Shown here: one piece after another, positions 1 through 13,580 of the stretch
Position numbering within the stretch: position 1 is the stretch's first letter
How the letters are laid out: the number at the start of each line of letters is the position of its first letter
Assembly: GCA_013423325.1 (NCBI GenBank)
Contig: BLJB01000271.1
Location: forward strand, 2,820-66,819
DNA: 64,000 nucleotides
Direction: 5' to 3'
From: Usnea hakonensis
Lineage: Eukaryota > Ascomycota > Lecanoromycetes > Lecanorales > Parmeliaceae
The notes under the pieces: model-generated
Seen by the model: the letters and a program-made list of their open reading frames with translations, nothing else
The model's database searches: none
Told to the model about the DNA's origin: nothing
Translations under genes and position numbers: made by a program

Positions 1-3000
1 CCGTAATTACCTTTCGAAGTTTAGGTAGACACGACGTATAAATTCAAATTCAAATTCAAAAGTCTTTAAAGTTATAAAGTAGATAATTAGTTTACCGCTA
101 AATATAAATAAATAAATTATAGTAATTTATAAATAATATATTAAAGGTCTCTTAACCTTTATAAATAATTATAGTCTACTTATATTAATTTAACGGGTAT
201 ACTCGCTACTAATAAAAAAAGGCCGCTCTATTAATATAAATTATAAAGTAATAGTTTATAATAAGATTAATAATATTATTTTATAGAGGTAAGAAGTAAG
301 CATCCTAAATTAATATTTAATTTAATATTTAGATATTTATTATAGATTATCTTTTATCTTTACTATCTACTATTTTATAGACTATAAAGATAGACTAATA
401 AAAGAGTATAGTATATTTAATATATTTAAAATATCTCTAGATTTAGAGTTTATTAAAGACTTTATTAATAATAGCGCGATCTTTAATATTTAAATAATAG
501 ATCTTTAGTTTTTCTATAATCTTAAATTTTTAATCTAAATATAATAGGATCCTTATCTATTTCTTTTATAGTAGATTAATAGTACCTCCCTTATTATACT
601 ATAGCCCTATAAATTTATTAATAATTATAGTAAGCTTTATAATATTCTTATTAATACTATAGACTATTACTCTATTTAGTAGGGTAATCTTATAAGGGGT
701 ACTTATAGAAGGCTTTTAAAGGCGATTTATAAAAGCCTATTATAATTCTCTAGTAAGGTTAACTAAAGGTTTCTTAATTATAATAGATATTAAAGGTTTC
801 CGTAATATATTTACTAGCTAAGTAAAAGCTTTCTCGCTCTATAAGACTATATAAACTTATTTAGAAAACTTAATAACTAGGTTAACTTTTTATAATAAGA
901 TATAATAGTATCTATTAGCTTTAATATCTATAATAGATCTAATTCGAAGCCTTTTAGAGAGGCTAATAGGGTCGTTAGAGTTATTTCTAGTAAATACTAT
1001 ATAGAAAGATAAATTAATTAGTATAATAAATAGTATAATAGGGTATCTATCTATTAGCTTAAATATAAAGTTACTAGTAAATAATTCGTAATACTCTATT
1101 AAGATTATAAAATAAGATTTAGTAGAAATAGTAATAGACTTTTTAAATATAATATCTTACTTAATAAAGGGTCTTATTAATATTATTATAAAATTAAATA
1201 TAGTACGATAATTACTAATATAGCTAGTATATATAAAGATAGTTAAATTAATATCCTTTAAGACTAAAATATCTATTTTAATAAATATCTTTATTTTAAA
1301 ATTATTAACTATAAAGGCGGGATACTAGATTAAGATATTAATAGCCTAACTATTATATCTTTCTAATATATAGATATCTAGATTAATATATTCTATAATA
1401 GAGTAGTAGCTTAATTCGATTTCGTATACTATAAGCGGTAAATTCTTTCTAAGAATAGTATACTTAGAAAGCTAAACTTTAAAAAAAGTATAATCTATAA
1501 AAGTAATAGAGTATCTAGTATTCTAATAAACTATTTCTATTATAATACTAGAGCTTAATTTTACTATAGTATATAAGTAGTAGTATAACTATAGTAAATA
1601 TCTAAGAGTAGATTATAGTATTAACTTCTTAATATTTAATTTAATAATTTTAGTATTACTATAAAAGGCTTTAGAAGTTAATTTAATAGAAGCTAATTTA
1701 GTAGAAACTATCTTAATAGATAACTTTTCTTATTTAGGAATTAATTTAACTATTAACTTCTAATATTCCTAACTTCTTAGATATTTATATAGTAGATTTT
1801 TAGATATAAATAGTATTTAATAGTAGTAATAGATAAATAATAGAGGCTATAATAGACTAGTAAAGTATATATTAGACTAAAATTTATCTTCTTAAAATAA
1901 GTAATATAATAGATTCTTATTACTATAGAAGCCTTTTTTAGCTTTTAGATTATTACTATAAACCTCTTTATAATTAGTATCTAGATTTAGCTCTCTAATA
2001 TCTTTTTCTCCCTAGTATATAATAGTATAAGAGTAGTTACGAAAGGCTTTATAAAACCTCTAAAACCTATTATAGTCTTTTATAATAATATTATTAAAGT
2101 TTTCTATTAGCTCTTACTTTATATACCTACCCTATTATAATAGTACTTTATTAGAATAGGCTTAAGTACTATATCCTTAATCTATTTAAGTCGCTTAAGG
2201 CTATTAATTTATATTTAGAGATTATAATAAGACCTATAAAGTATTATTATTACTCTAGTATAAATAATTATAGCTATTTTACTAGTATATCTATCTATAT
2301 TAATATAGAGGATATTAGTACTAGTAGGATATAAACTAATAGGCTAGTACTAAAGATTATAATAGAATCTAATATATCTTCTATAGTCTATTAGATTAAT
2401 ATTATAATTATTTATCTTTATTATTACCTCTATTAATCTATAAGGTCTAATAAAGGCTTCTATTACCGCCTAACTTATCTCGTATAATATTATAAAAGAT
2501 ATTTTATTTAGTATTTAGCTAGTTAAGAAAGCTCGTAAAGATAGTAGTTATAATAGGCTCTACTAGATAGACTCGGAATTTAAAATATATTTTAATATAA
2601 GTAAATAATAACTAATTATATAAAAATAATCCTATAGCCTTTATATACTAGATAATATCTTATATATAGGTTTATAGGGTATATCTATTTTTAATATCCT
2701 ATAGTAAATAGCTATAATAGTTTAAAATATTTTATATATTAGGACCCTTTTTTTTAAACCTATTAATAATTATAGTATATTAATAATCTATTAAGATATT
2801 ACGAAGTAAGTCCTTTTCGAGCTTATTAAGTTTAATAGAGTACTAAATTAAGGCGCTACTATATAGAGCTTAGATAATTATTAATCTTATATTAATATTA
2901 GAGTACGTTTTAGCTAGATCCTTAAAATAATTAATCTAGATAAATATATTATAATAATAGATATATTATCTAATATTAATAATAGTTTTATTATATTTAC

Positions 3001-4250
3001 TCTTATAATCTAGATCGAAGTATTCTAAGTCTTTAATATATAGTTTATTATAAGTTTCGGTCTACTATATAATAGGCTATATAACCGCTTATATAGATTA
3101 TAGTACTACTACTATAGGCTATTACTATATAATATTATAAAGATTATCTTTTAGAATCTTTATATTATTCTAAATTATCTAATATATAGCTTATAGGATT
3201 TTAGGATCTACTATTAAAGCTAGTTAGCTATTCTAGCCTTATATATTAGCTATATTAAAAAGCTTTAATAGAGTAGTAATAATAGAAGAATCTAATAGAA
3301 TAATATTAGAGGTAGTAAAAAGATTCGGGTTATTAGGTATAATAGCTAGATTCGGAGTACTTAGATTAGAAGTACTAGAGTTAGCTCTAGTTATAATAGA
3401 TAATAAAGGCTATAATAATAACTCTCTAAAGTCTTTTATTATTATATTAAAGTATCTAAAAGCGTTATAAAAGGTAGATTTATTAATAGTTTAAAAAAAT
3501 AGCTAAGACGAATCGAGTAATTAGAAGCGTACTCGTACTTAATAATCTCGCTTAGATAATACTTATTACGGTAGTACCGGCTTAGGAATATAGATTATAA
3601 TATAGTATATATAGAAAGTAGTCGAGTATTTAATTAATTATAAGTAAGAATAATTAATATTAGTAAATTTAATAATCTTATAAATTACTAATAAGATAGA
3701 AGTATCTACTATAATAGTACTATTTTCGACTTATAACTAATAGGCTAGTTTAACTAATAGCTAAAAAGGCGATTAGATTATAGTAAAAGAATCTAAAAAG
3801 GCTATAGATAGTCTATAGTAGCTATTATTAGACATAGTACTAAAAGAGTCTAAAAAGAAAAAAGAGGATATCTATAAAAGACTTTAATAAGATATAAGAG
3901 GTAGAAGTAATAAAGAGGTAATTAAATATTTATAAAAGGCTTTAGTAGGCCTTTAAGAGGATATAGAGTTAAAAAAAGGGTAGCGGAAATAAAGATAAAA
4001 TAATAATATAATTAATAAATCTAGTAATATAATTATATCTAATAGATCTAGTTATCGTAGCTAATCGTATAGTAGCTTTATATAAACGGATTAGGGGTTA
4101 CTACCATTCTATAATAGTAGATTTAAATAATAGGATTATAGTATAGTAAAGTGAATATATAAAGAAGAATCTATCTAGAAGAAAGTAAATATAAGTAAGT
4201 AAATACTAAGACTTAGTGAATTAATAAGAGCTATAGTAATGCTAAGGCTC
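1..4250 (-). mobile_element. RIP-degraded Ty3/gypsy-like retroelement, truncated by window edge
   Basis: Read on the minus strand, positions about 60-180 give a broken but recognisable reverse-transcriptase stretch (ETFNILFINYYN followed by a stop, R, stop), which matches the gypsy pattern ETFN-x2-xMGYxNSPAYVQRQ with Gln codons turned into stops. Further upstream on that strand (about 180-600) conserved LPL and hydrophobic RT blocks can be followed in shifting frames. Still further upstream (about 2,200-3,400) is gag-like sequence without a clear signature. The integrase half would lie left of base 1. The right boundary near 4,250 is a guess: no matched LTR partner is in the window. Base composition is almost free of CpA/TpG, as expected after RIP. 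The element cannot encode a working protein. Confidence 0.6.
41..60. repeat. AAATTC hexamer repeat inside the degenerate RT
   Basis: Three tandem copies of a hexamer (aaattc phase) lie where the minus-strand reverse-transcriptase frame should approach its catalytic region. It reads Phe-Glu repeats on the minus strand. It is probably slippage in decayed DNA. Confidence 0.7.
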
Positions 4251-4449
4251 CGATCTCTGTTATAGTAATAGTTTTCTATTAATATTAATCTTTAAATTAA
4301 ATTATATCCTTCGCTCTATAAGCTAAGAATCTTTTAATATAGCTAGCTTAATTATTATTTTAGATATAAAGAAGCTATTTTTAATCTTATAATTATTATC
4401 TTTAAAATTATTATTATTATCTTTAGATATAATAGGTAATATAATTCTA

Positions 4450-6550
4450 AATAATATATATTTAGAATCGAATTCTAAAGTATAGTCGAAGTTAAAGAAG
4501 TTAGATAATTTAGAGAATTTAGCCTCTAAAGTATAGTCGAAATTAAAGAAGTTAAATAATTTAGAGGATTTAGCCTCTAAAGTATAATTAAAAGCTAAAG
4601 TAGTATAATTTAATAAAATATTTATAGCTAAATCGCCTTCTTTATATTCTTTTTTATAATCTCTTTCTTTTTACCCTTTTTCTCCTTACCCCCTTTTTTA
4701 TCTTAAGGCTTATTTTATTACTCGCTCTTATACTTCTTTTACTAGCTATTTATCTTACTATTTACTTTACTTATTTAAGTACGTCTCTACCTCCTTAAAT
4801 TAAGACGGCTATTATTAAATAGATTTTTAAATCTTATACTTTATATAAGTAGAGAGTTTATAAGGGCCTCGAGGCCTATCTTTTAGATATATAATAACCG
4901 GCTTATATATAATAAGGATTAGATTAATTAGCTAATAGATATCTTCTATCTTAGTAAAGATATTATATATATAATAGGTAGCTAATTTCTTATATTATTA
5001 ATAAAAATTTATATTATTAATTTAAAATATTTTATTATCGCTTTCTATTATTCTCGCTTTAATTCTATAAATATATAGAAGTCTAGATATAGTAGTAAAG
5101 TTATTAGTATAATTTTTCGGGTCTTTATTAACGATCTTTTTATATTACTTTAATACTTAATATAAAGTAAATAGTATTATATAAGTAAATATATTATATA
5201 ATACTTTTAAATAAAGGTTTATAGATATTATTTACTTTATACTCTTAATTTTAGTAATATAGTTATTACGCTAGAGTAAAACGAGCTTAGTAATATTATT
5301 TACTATAGTTTTAAAGTCTTCTATTTAAGATTAGTTTATAGTTATATTAAAATAATTATATTTACCCTTTTATTAGTTAAGAATTTAAACTCTCTCTTTA
5401 GAACTATATTATCTTCTTCGCCTTTTAAGGTAGTAGTATTAAAGAAATATAGTCTTTTATTAGTATAGTATTAAATAAATTTAGTCTTATAGAGATAAAT
5501 CTAGATATTCGCTAAATAAATATAAATAGTAGAATTATAAAGATTATATATTTTTTAAAAAGATATCTACTCGGCTTTAAAGATTTCTATAGTAGCTATA
5601 TATATAACTTGAAACTAGTAAGTATAGAACTCTATCTAGTTCTCTTTAATCTAGAAGTAGAGTTTATAATTAGCGATTATATTCTTATTAATATACTAGA
5701 CGTAAAGTAAGTAATTAGAGGCTAGAAAGACTTTATTATAAATATTAATTAAAGCTACTTCGCGATTAGTAATATTAATAATAGGATCTAAAATATCTAT
5801 TTTAATTAATATCTTTTTAAATTATTATAGTATTTATAAATAATCCTCTTTTTCCTTTATAACTATAAAGTAGAAGACTATATAGAATAAATCTCTAAAT
5901 ATATTAGTACTAATTATAATAAGTAGAGGAAGCCTATATCTATTTATTTTATATATAGAGTCTATAATTATAATTTTCTAATTATTTTTTAGTATTTTCT
6001 AATAGGATCTATATAAGAAGAAGAGGTATATAACTTAGTCTTTCGAGTCCTTTAAGACGCGAATATACTATTTGTTAGAGGCGTATAGCTATTAAAGTAA
6101 AGCTTATATTAATATAAGGGGTTCTAGTATTTAATAATAGACTTTTAACTTTATATTATAGATATTATAAGTCTTCTAAATTAGGTTTTTCTTATAGCCT
6201 TTATTTAATTTATAAAGAATATTAGCTAGCGTAATACGAATAATAAATTTAATAATAATTATTGACTTTACCTCGATAGTTAAAGCGGCTAATTAATAAA
6301 CTATATAGTCTATATATTTAATAGAAGGATAATTATACTTTATCTTATAAATTCTTATACGCTATATCTTTTATTATTTATCGAGCTTTAGAATATATAA
6401 AAATAGGTATTTATTAATACGCGAGGTTCTATATTTCCTTTTTTAACTAGTTATTTTATAAATCTTATCTCTATAAGTATATTATATTTAGACTTTATCT
6501 ATCTCGTCTATTCTATTCTTTTTAGAGTACCTCTTAATAATAATATAGCC
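4450..6550 (-). pseudogene. RIP-degraded MULE (Mutator-like) transposase
   Basis: On the minus strand about 6,010 down to 5,560 the translation gives an almost continuous MULE transposase core: an IDSIYKINRYRLPLL block (family pattern D-x-TYKTNRYxMPLL), a block resembling the FYFIVxKEKEDY segment, then ITNREVALINIYNKVF (pattern DRDLALMNA), then a block like LLCxWHINKN where the Trp and Cys codons are damaged. Upstream (about 6,430-6,030) lies a region like the FAR1/zinc-binding N-terminus with an RIxQHNHPS-like stretch. Downstream (about 4,950-4,600) is a Lys/Arg-rich C-terminal tail. Stops fall where Gln and Trp are expected, which is the RIP outcome. The terminal inverted repeats were not found, so the ends are approximate. 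MULE identity rests on motif order seen by eye. Confidence 0.65.
4466..4592 (-). repeat. Imperfect 51-bp tandem repeat in the transposase tail
   Basis: A unit of about 51 bp containing the sequence gcctctaaagtatagtcga and a following attaaagaagtta block occurs about two and a half times. Fifty-one is a multiple of three, so it would be a 17-residue repeat in the basic tail of the transposase or of an accessory reading frame. Confidence 0.7.
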
Positions 6551-6780
6551 TTCTTTTATAGCGTACTTTTAGATTAATAATAGGAGATCGTTATAATTAG
6601 ATATAATTAAGTCTAATAGTAGCGATATAAGATCTATAATAATCTAGCTATTAGGTAATATATAGGGATATTTTATCTATAGTAGATTCGATAGATTTAG
6701 TATACGGTCTATATTATATTACTTTATTAGCGGTAAGAGGTATAATTATATTATTAGCTATTTTCTATCTAGTAGGAGGG

Positions 6781-6843
6781 GGGGGTATTAATATAGTAAA
6801 AGGGGGTGTTAATATAGTAAAAGTAGATATTAACGTAGCAAGA
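6781..6843. repeat. Three tandem copies of a 21-bp G-rich unit
   Basis: Three successive 21-bp units begin gggggtatta, gggggtgtta and gtagatatta and share the core attaatatagtaaaa or a close variant. They lie between the MULE remnant and the chromovirus. The G run is unusual in this AT-rich block. It could be the subterminal part of the MULE or a flanking minisatellite. Confidence 0.75.
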
Positions 6844-6905
6844 CCCTTATTAAGCTTAGAGATAGAAGTTAACTAAAATAATTTAGATATAATATTTTTT
6901 AGAGT

Positions 6906-6910
6906 AGTAT
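6906..6910. repeat. Target-site duplication AGTAT (left copy)
   Basis: AGTAT directly precedes the 5' LTR. The same five bases directly follow the 3' LTR at 15,818-15,822. A 5-bp duplication is normal for Ty3/gypsy integrases. Confidence 0.85.
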
Positions 6911-7077
6911 TGTTATGGTCCGTATACTAGAGTATAGTATCATGATATAGAAGGAGCCCCTAGGGGCCTAGTAGCTATTTATACTTAGGCCTATCTTTCT
7001 ATAGTTAAATACTATAACTTTATATATATTATAATTCTAATTATTACTTTATATATACTAAGAGCTATTATATAATA
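6911..7077 (+). repeat. 5' LTR of the chromovirus
   Basis: 167 bp. It starts TGTTATGG and ends in TATAATA, where the 3' LTR keeps CATAACA, so the original ends were TGTTA and TAACA, a 5-bp inverted repeat. It aligns without gaps to 15,651-15,817. Confidence 0.9.
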
Positions 7078-10000
7078 ATAGTAGTAATACCTTAGCTATA
7101 GCTTTACTACTAATTAACTAGCTTACTAGAACTAATAGGTATTCTTATTAAATTAACTAACTAGCTCTATATACTTCTATTATCTCTTATTATATTTATA
7201 CTTTTTCTATTAATCTACTTAATTTCCTAATAGTCTAATCTATCTAATTAATTATTATTTAATCTAGCTTTTTCGAATCTAGACTAATCTATTATTATAC
7301 GAGCCTAGGAGCTTCGAGACTTTCTCGATTTAAATTACTAGTATAGTAAGATTATTAATTAAAAAATTTAAAATATTATTATTTATTTAATAAAGGTCTC
7401 TTTTTATCTTTCTAAAATATTTAGTCTAATAATAGATAAAGGCTAAAGAGCTAGATCTCGATTATTTAACCCTCTTACTAATATTCGAACTTTTCTAAAA
7501 GACTAGATAATTAACCAGTTTATCGTAACTAAGGTTATTAAGGAATTTAATAAGGTAATAGTAATTATTTATTAATCTTTTAAATAAGTTAAAAGTACTC
7601 TTAATAATTTAGATATTACTAGATCTAGTAGCTCTATATTAGACTAGCCTCTTAGTAGTTTAAGAGTTAATAATATTTAATAACTTAAGATCTATTAGCC
7701 TAGTTATTCTAATTCCGGGAATACTAGTAATAGTTTTAATTAATATAGCTATTTTAATACTTTCGAAACTACTATTAATAAAAGTATTTATCGTAGAAGC
7801 CTACTATCTACTCTAATAGTTAATATAGCTTAATAAGATTACTTCTAGCTAGTTAATATAAACGCTATTATTAGTAATACTATTACCCGCTATATCTATA
7901 AATATCTTTTTTAGCCTAGTATCTAGAGACTATTAGAAGACTAGGGCCCGGCTAGACTAGATAATATTAGTAATAGTAATCCTATTAGATTTATTACTAG
8001 TAATATTAGATTCTTTAATCCTTTCTATAATAGTAAATCTATAGATATTAGACTAGAAATAGAATATACTAGAAAGAATATCTATTTCTAAAATATTACT
8101 ATCTTTATTAATAGAATTAAGAATATTATAAGAGTTAAGAGTAATAAGATACTATAAAATAATTTTTAAATCTATTTATATAGCGAAGCTTTAAAGTAGT
8201 ATACTTACTAACTTATTAATTAGAATAAGAGATTATTATCTTATAATCTTAAAAAATAGATTAAGTTATTATTTAAAAAATTCGAACCTACGAAAATATC
8301 TAGTATAATTATAATTATATAGTAAAAATATACTATTAATAATACTATATAATATCGGGAATTACGGGAATATACTATAATTATTATTAGAGCTACTTAA
8401 GTTACTAAGCTAGAGGATATATATAATTAACTAGATATTATTTAGAATAGTCTAAATATTAAATTCTAGTCTAATATTAACTTTTCTATTAAGAAGACTA
8501 AATTAAATAAGTTCCTTAACGCTATAGATATTTATAAATATTAATAATAGACTAAGATATTAAGGATATCTAGATTTACTACCTAATAATTATATCTATC
8601 TTAGAATAGGGGAACCTCTAGTTAGTATAATAGCTAAATTAAAACTATCTATTTAAGTACTAGTTTCTAGTTTTATTAGCTATAATAGATACCTCTATTC
8701 TAGAGAAACTATTAAACTTATAATTAATACTAGTTTTATCTAAATAATTAGCGCTAGTATAAGAATTAGCCTTATTATAATAACCGGTTATACGAAAATT
8801 ACTTATTATTATATATAAATAGTAGTCCTACTTTTTCTAGAAATTAGTAGACCCTACTAGTATTATTAGTATCTAAGTAAATTACCGCTAGTTCTAACTA
8901 GACGTATTAATAAAATACGTATAGTTCTTACTAACTATTCTAAAATAATAATAATTATTAGTAAAGACTATATTAATCCTTCTCTTATATATTTTATTAG
9001 TATAGGAATTAGTACTAAAATAAAGGCTAATATTAGAATCGAAATTAGTATAATTAAATATATTAGCTCTAGAAATAGTATATTTACTAAGCTTTGATAA
9101 AGGATAATATTAATTATAATCTTTAGAACCCTATATACGATTAGCCCGATAGTTTCTATAATGACTATAACCCCGAATTTAACTAGGATATTAAGTACTA
9201 CGACTATTAAGAAATCTAGAATATATCTAACTATTTAAATATCCTAAATCCTTATAATAATATTAAGTTAGAAATTAATTTTATCGACTCCTCGCTTACT
9301 AAAAAAAAGTATATTTATTAGAAATATAATAATATTTTTAAATTTTAAAATAAGTTATTCTAATATTTTAAAGATAAATACTAGACTATTACTATAATTC
9401 TAAATACTTATATAATATAGACTACTATAAAAGTTAATATAATTTCTAGAATTATAGAATCTATAGTTATAGTTATTCTAGGAAATAGATTAGCTTTTTA
9501 TAATTTTTAATATATTAAAGTAAATATCTATATTACCCTAGAAGGAGTAAATAAAGAAGTATATATTAATCCGGGTTATCTAATTATTCTAGAAGATTAA
9601 GTAATATTATCTATACTATTGGATTTTAAGAAATATATTTAAAAATAGGCTTTCTTTATACCTATATAAGAATATAAAAATAAGATTATAAATATAATTA
9701 AGTTTATATTAATAGATATCTACTTTCTAGGTACTATAAATAACGAGTCTATTCTAAATAAGATATAGATAGAAGTCTATCTAATAGATAATCTAAAAGC
9801 TAATATACTAATTAGTATTAATATTTTTACTTTATATAAATTTATTCTAGACTACTTATTATAATTAGCTATTATAGGTATATACTATAATATAAAAATT
9901 TCTATAAAATCTATAGTTAAATTATACTTCTAGACTAAGTAAATAATTAAAGCTAAATCTAATACTTTAATTCTATCTTATAATATTATAAATATACTAG

Positions 10001-10689
10001 TTAGTTTTTAAGGTTTACTATTAGAAAATTAGGATTTTTTATTTAAGCCCGATTACTCTATAAATCTAGAATACTAGAGAGGAGTTCTTATCTATATAAT
10101 TAATACTTTAATTATATTTATTTAAACTAAAAATACTACTACTAAAATTATAGAGCTTTCTAAGAATACTAGGCTTAATATAGTAGTAGAATATAATATT
10201 AATAACTATTATTAGATATCTTATAAATTTAATAATCTAGTAATATATAGCTAGTATATATTATAACTATCTAAGATCTCTATATAGAAACCTCTATAAT
10301 TAATAAATACTTCTATTAGGGCTACTAAAAAAGAGGTTTTTAATTATATCTAGAAAATAGGTTCTATAGTAATTAACTCTAAACTTAAATATCTTTTATC
10401 GAGCGGTATAATAGTTTATAGAGATAAAGAGGTTATATATACTCTTAGAGTCTTAGTCTTAGAATACGAAGACGTCTTTATAAATATTAGTAATATAATA
10501 GATATTTTAGAGAAATAATAAATAAAGATTCCTCTAAAACTAGAAATAAAATCTAAATCTTTAAAAGTTTACTTTTTTAGCTAGAAGGACTAAGAGGTAA
10601 TAAATAAAATATTTAATAAAATATATATTTAAAGGAAAATAAAATTTTCTATCTAGCTTATTTTATTTATCTAGTTATATTTTATAGTT

Positions 10690-11120
10690 TAATAAGATAT
10701 ATTAAAAGGCCGAAAAAATAGAGTAGTTATTAACTTATAAAAATTCAATATAATTATTAAGAATAATAATTACTTACTTTTTTTATAATCTAATATAATT
10801 ATCTTAATTACTAGATTTCTATATATATTAACTCTAGATAATATTATATAGTTTTATTAATTTAATATCTAGCTATTTAATAGGTATAAATTTATAATTA
10901 TTAATTATAGAAACTAGAAGAAGTTAAATATAGTTCTTATAAATTATAAAGGCTCTCCGCTATATATATAATACTAGATAAATATACTACTATATTAATT
11001 TTAAGACTTCGCCTAAATATTTATTAATAATATTATTATTTTTAGCTATATTCTTATTAAGTATATTTTCTATCTTTACTAGATATTCTAGCTATTTTAG
11101 AAGAAGTATATATCTCTTAT
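10690..11120 (+). pseudogene. Reverse transcriptase remnant of the chromovirus
   Basis: The translation carries the gypsy RT order: a VVINL block, then FNIIIKNNNYLL, a TLDNI stretch, a YKFIIINYR stretch, a short YKGSP block and finally the catalytic motif. That motif at 11,020-11,031 is FINN instead of FIDD. The Asp-to-Asn changes and several in-frame stops are what C-to-T change at CpA sites produces. Polymerase activity is impossible from this copy. Confidence 0.8.
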
Positions 11121-13464
11121 ATTTATTAAGTTATTTCTAGAATTTCTATCTATTATATTATTTAGTTAATATATTAACTCTCTAGAAATATTAACTTTAG
11201 AGGATAAAATTAAGACTATTATATTATTATATTTTCTAAATACTCTATAGAAACTCGAAATTTTTCTAGATCTTATAGAATAGTTTCGGAGCTCTATTTC
11301 TAAATATATATAATAGATATAATCTTTATAAAAGTATAAGACTAAGTTTACCTAAATAATACTATCTAAATTCTAAGTAAAGATAGTTAAATCCTAAGCG
11401 AAATAGCTTATAGGTCCTACTTAAAAGTAAGTATTAATAAAATTATATTATAATCCCTTTTAGGAGGAGCTTATAGTCTTCTAAAACTTATAAAATATAT
11501 TCTACTCCCTAATCTTTCTAGTATATTTTAATAAAAATCGAAAGCTATATATTAATATTAATATATTTAAAGTATAAAGATTTACTACTATAATCTATTA
11601 TTCGAAAAAGTCTAAAAGCTTAAATAAGGTTCTAATAAGAAACTAGATTTAATCTATTATATTTCTTAATAAATTAATTAATAGTACTAAAAGAAATTAT
11701 TAATCTACTAAATTTAAAATAGTAATAATAGTCTAGATAATTAAAAAGATTAGATATATAATTAAAAGAATAGAAGTTCCTCTAGTTATACTTTATATAG
11801 ACTACTCCGTAGCGGTCTAGATCTTTAGATAGATAACCCTATCTACTATATTTATTAATAAATTAAATTTAAGACTTATCTATATATTATAATATTTATT
11901 AGGCTTTAATCTCTCTATTTAATATAAGTTTAGAAAAGTAAATATTATTCTAGATACTTTATTTTAATTATAAATAGATATCGCTTTCTAAGAGAAGTAG
12001 GTAGTACTCGAGAATCTCTATAATATATCTATAATATTAGATAATTAGAATATTAAGAATATTTCTATCTTTTATATTATTTTAATTAAAATAAGTAATA
12101 ACTTTAAAAAGCGCCTTATTTAAGTATATCTTAAGGACCCCCGCTAGACTAAAATATTAAATTTATTAAAGTCGAATAAAGATAGTAATAAGCCTAAATT
12201 ACTAGATAGACTAAGATTTCGAAAATATAAAAAATTAATCTATACTACTTCTTTTAATAATATTAGGAAATAATATCTATATATATCTTAATTAATAATT
12301 TAAAAAGTATTTAAAATTACTTATAATTATAATTTTTATATTAGCTTCTATATTATATATAATTATATTTCCCTCTTAGTTTATATTAAAGGATTATCGA
12401 AGTAGCTTTAAATATATATTAAATATTATCTAAACTATTAGTTAAATTAAACTAAAAGGTACCCTATATATAGAGAATTAAATCTAATTACTACTCTATC
12501 TATTCTATTTTATATAATTATTATTAATTTTATTATTAGCTTATTATATTATAATAGAAAAAATATACTCCTTATTATAATATATAAATATACTAAAAAG
12601 AAACTATTAATTCCGGGATTTAATAAGTAAATTATTATTAAATAGAGTAATACTTTCCTCGTTACTCTTATATAATATAATTAGAGAATCCTAGTTACTA
12701 TTATAAATAATTAGAATACTAAATTTATAAGTTTATTTTAGAGATCTATTTTTTAATAATTTTAAACGGATCTAGCTATATTAATAGCGTATTATCTATA
12801 AAGTAATAGTTAGTCTAAAAAAATAAATTAAACTATTAAAATAGCTTTATAATTTTATTTTAATATTAGTATAAATAACTAGATTATAGTACTCTCTTTT
12901 CTATAAGCTTCTTTAAATAATTTAATTATATTAACTAGATTCGCTCTTAATAAGCTAGTTTATAAATTTTATATTAGAAATATCTTAAGCCTTCTAGCTA
13001 ATCTACTATTTAAAGATCTAGATAGACTACGTCTTATTAAATATGAGGAAGCGGATAATATTATAGCTTTTATAAATATAATATTAAAAAAGTATTATAA
13101 TAGTAATTATAAATCTATTTATTTAATAGAAAGATCTTTAGCTTATCTATACTTATATTATAGATACTCTATTTCTAAGGTTAATAAAAAGTTATTAAAT
13201 TAATATATAGACCCTTTTAAAATAATTAAAAAAGTCGATAATCTAGTATATCGCCTATAGCTTTTAAATAATATACGTATCTACTCGATAATCTTAATTA
13301 TATAACTAGAACCTATATCTAAGAAGAATCTATGTAATAGAAATTATCTACTCTCGCCTTCTATTATAAAAGATAATAATAAAGTTAACTCTAAATTTAC
13401 GGCTAAATTCCTACTCTATAAAATAGAGTAATTATCTAAATACTAGAAAAGCGGTAGTAATACT

Positions 13465-13580
13465 AAATACTTAGTAAACTAGAAAGGTTATAATAGAGAG
13501 TATAATATATAATACCCCCCTTATATACTACCCTAGTAATTAATAGATAAATATAATATTAAAATTATAGTAGATCCTAT
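13465..13580 (+). pseudogene. Chromodomain remnant at the end of pol
   Basis: The frame beginning AAA at 13,465 reads KYLVN, stop, KGYNREYN, stop, YPPYIL. This is the chromodomain pattern KYLVKWKGY-x5-W-P with both Trp codons turned into stops. Chromodomains at the C-terminus of integrase define chromoviruses and are thought to direct insertion to methylated-histone chromatin. Confidence 0.75.
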
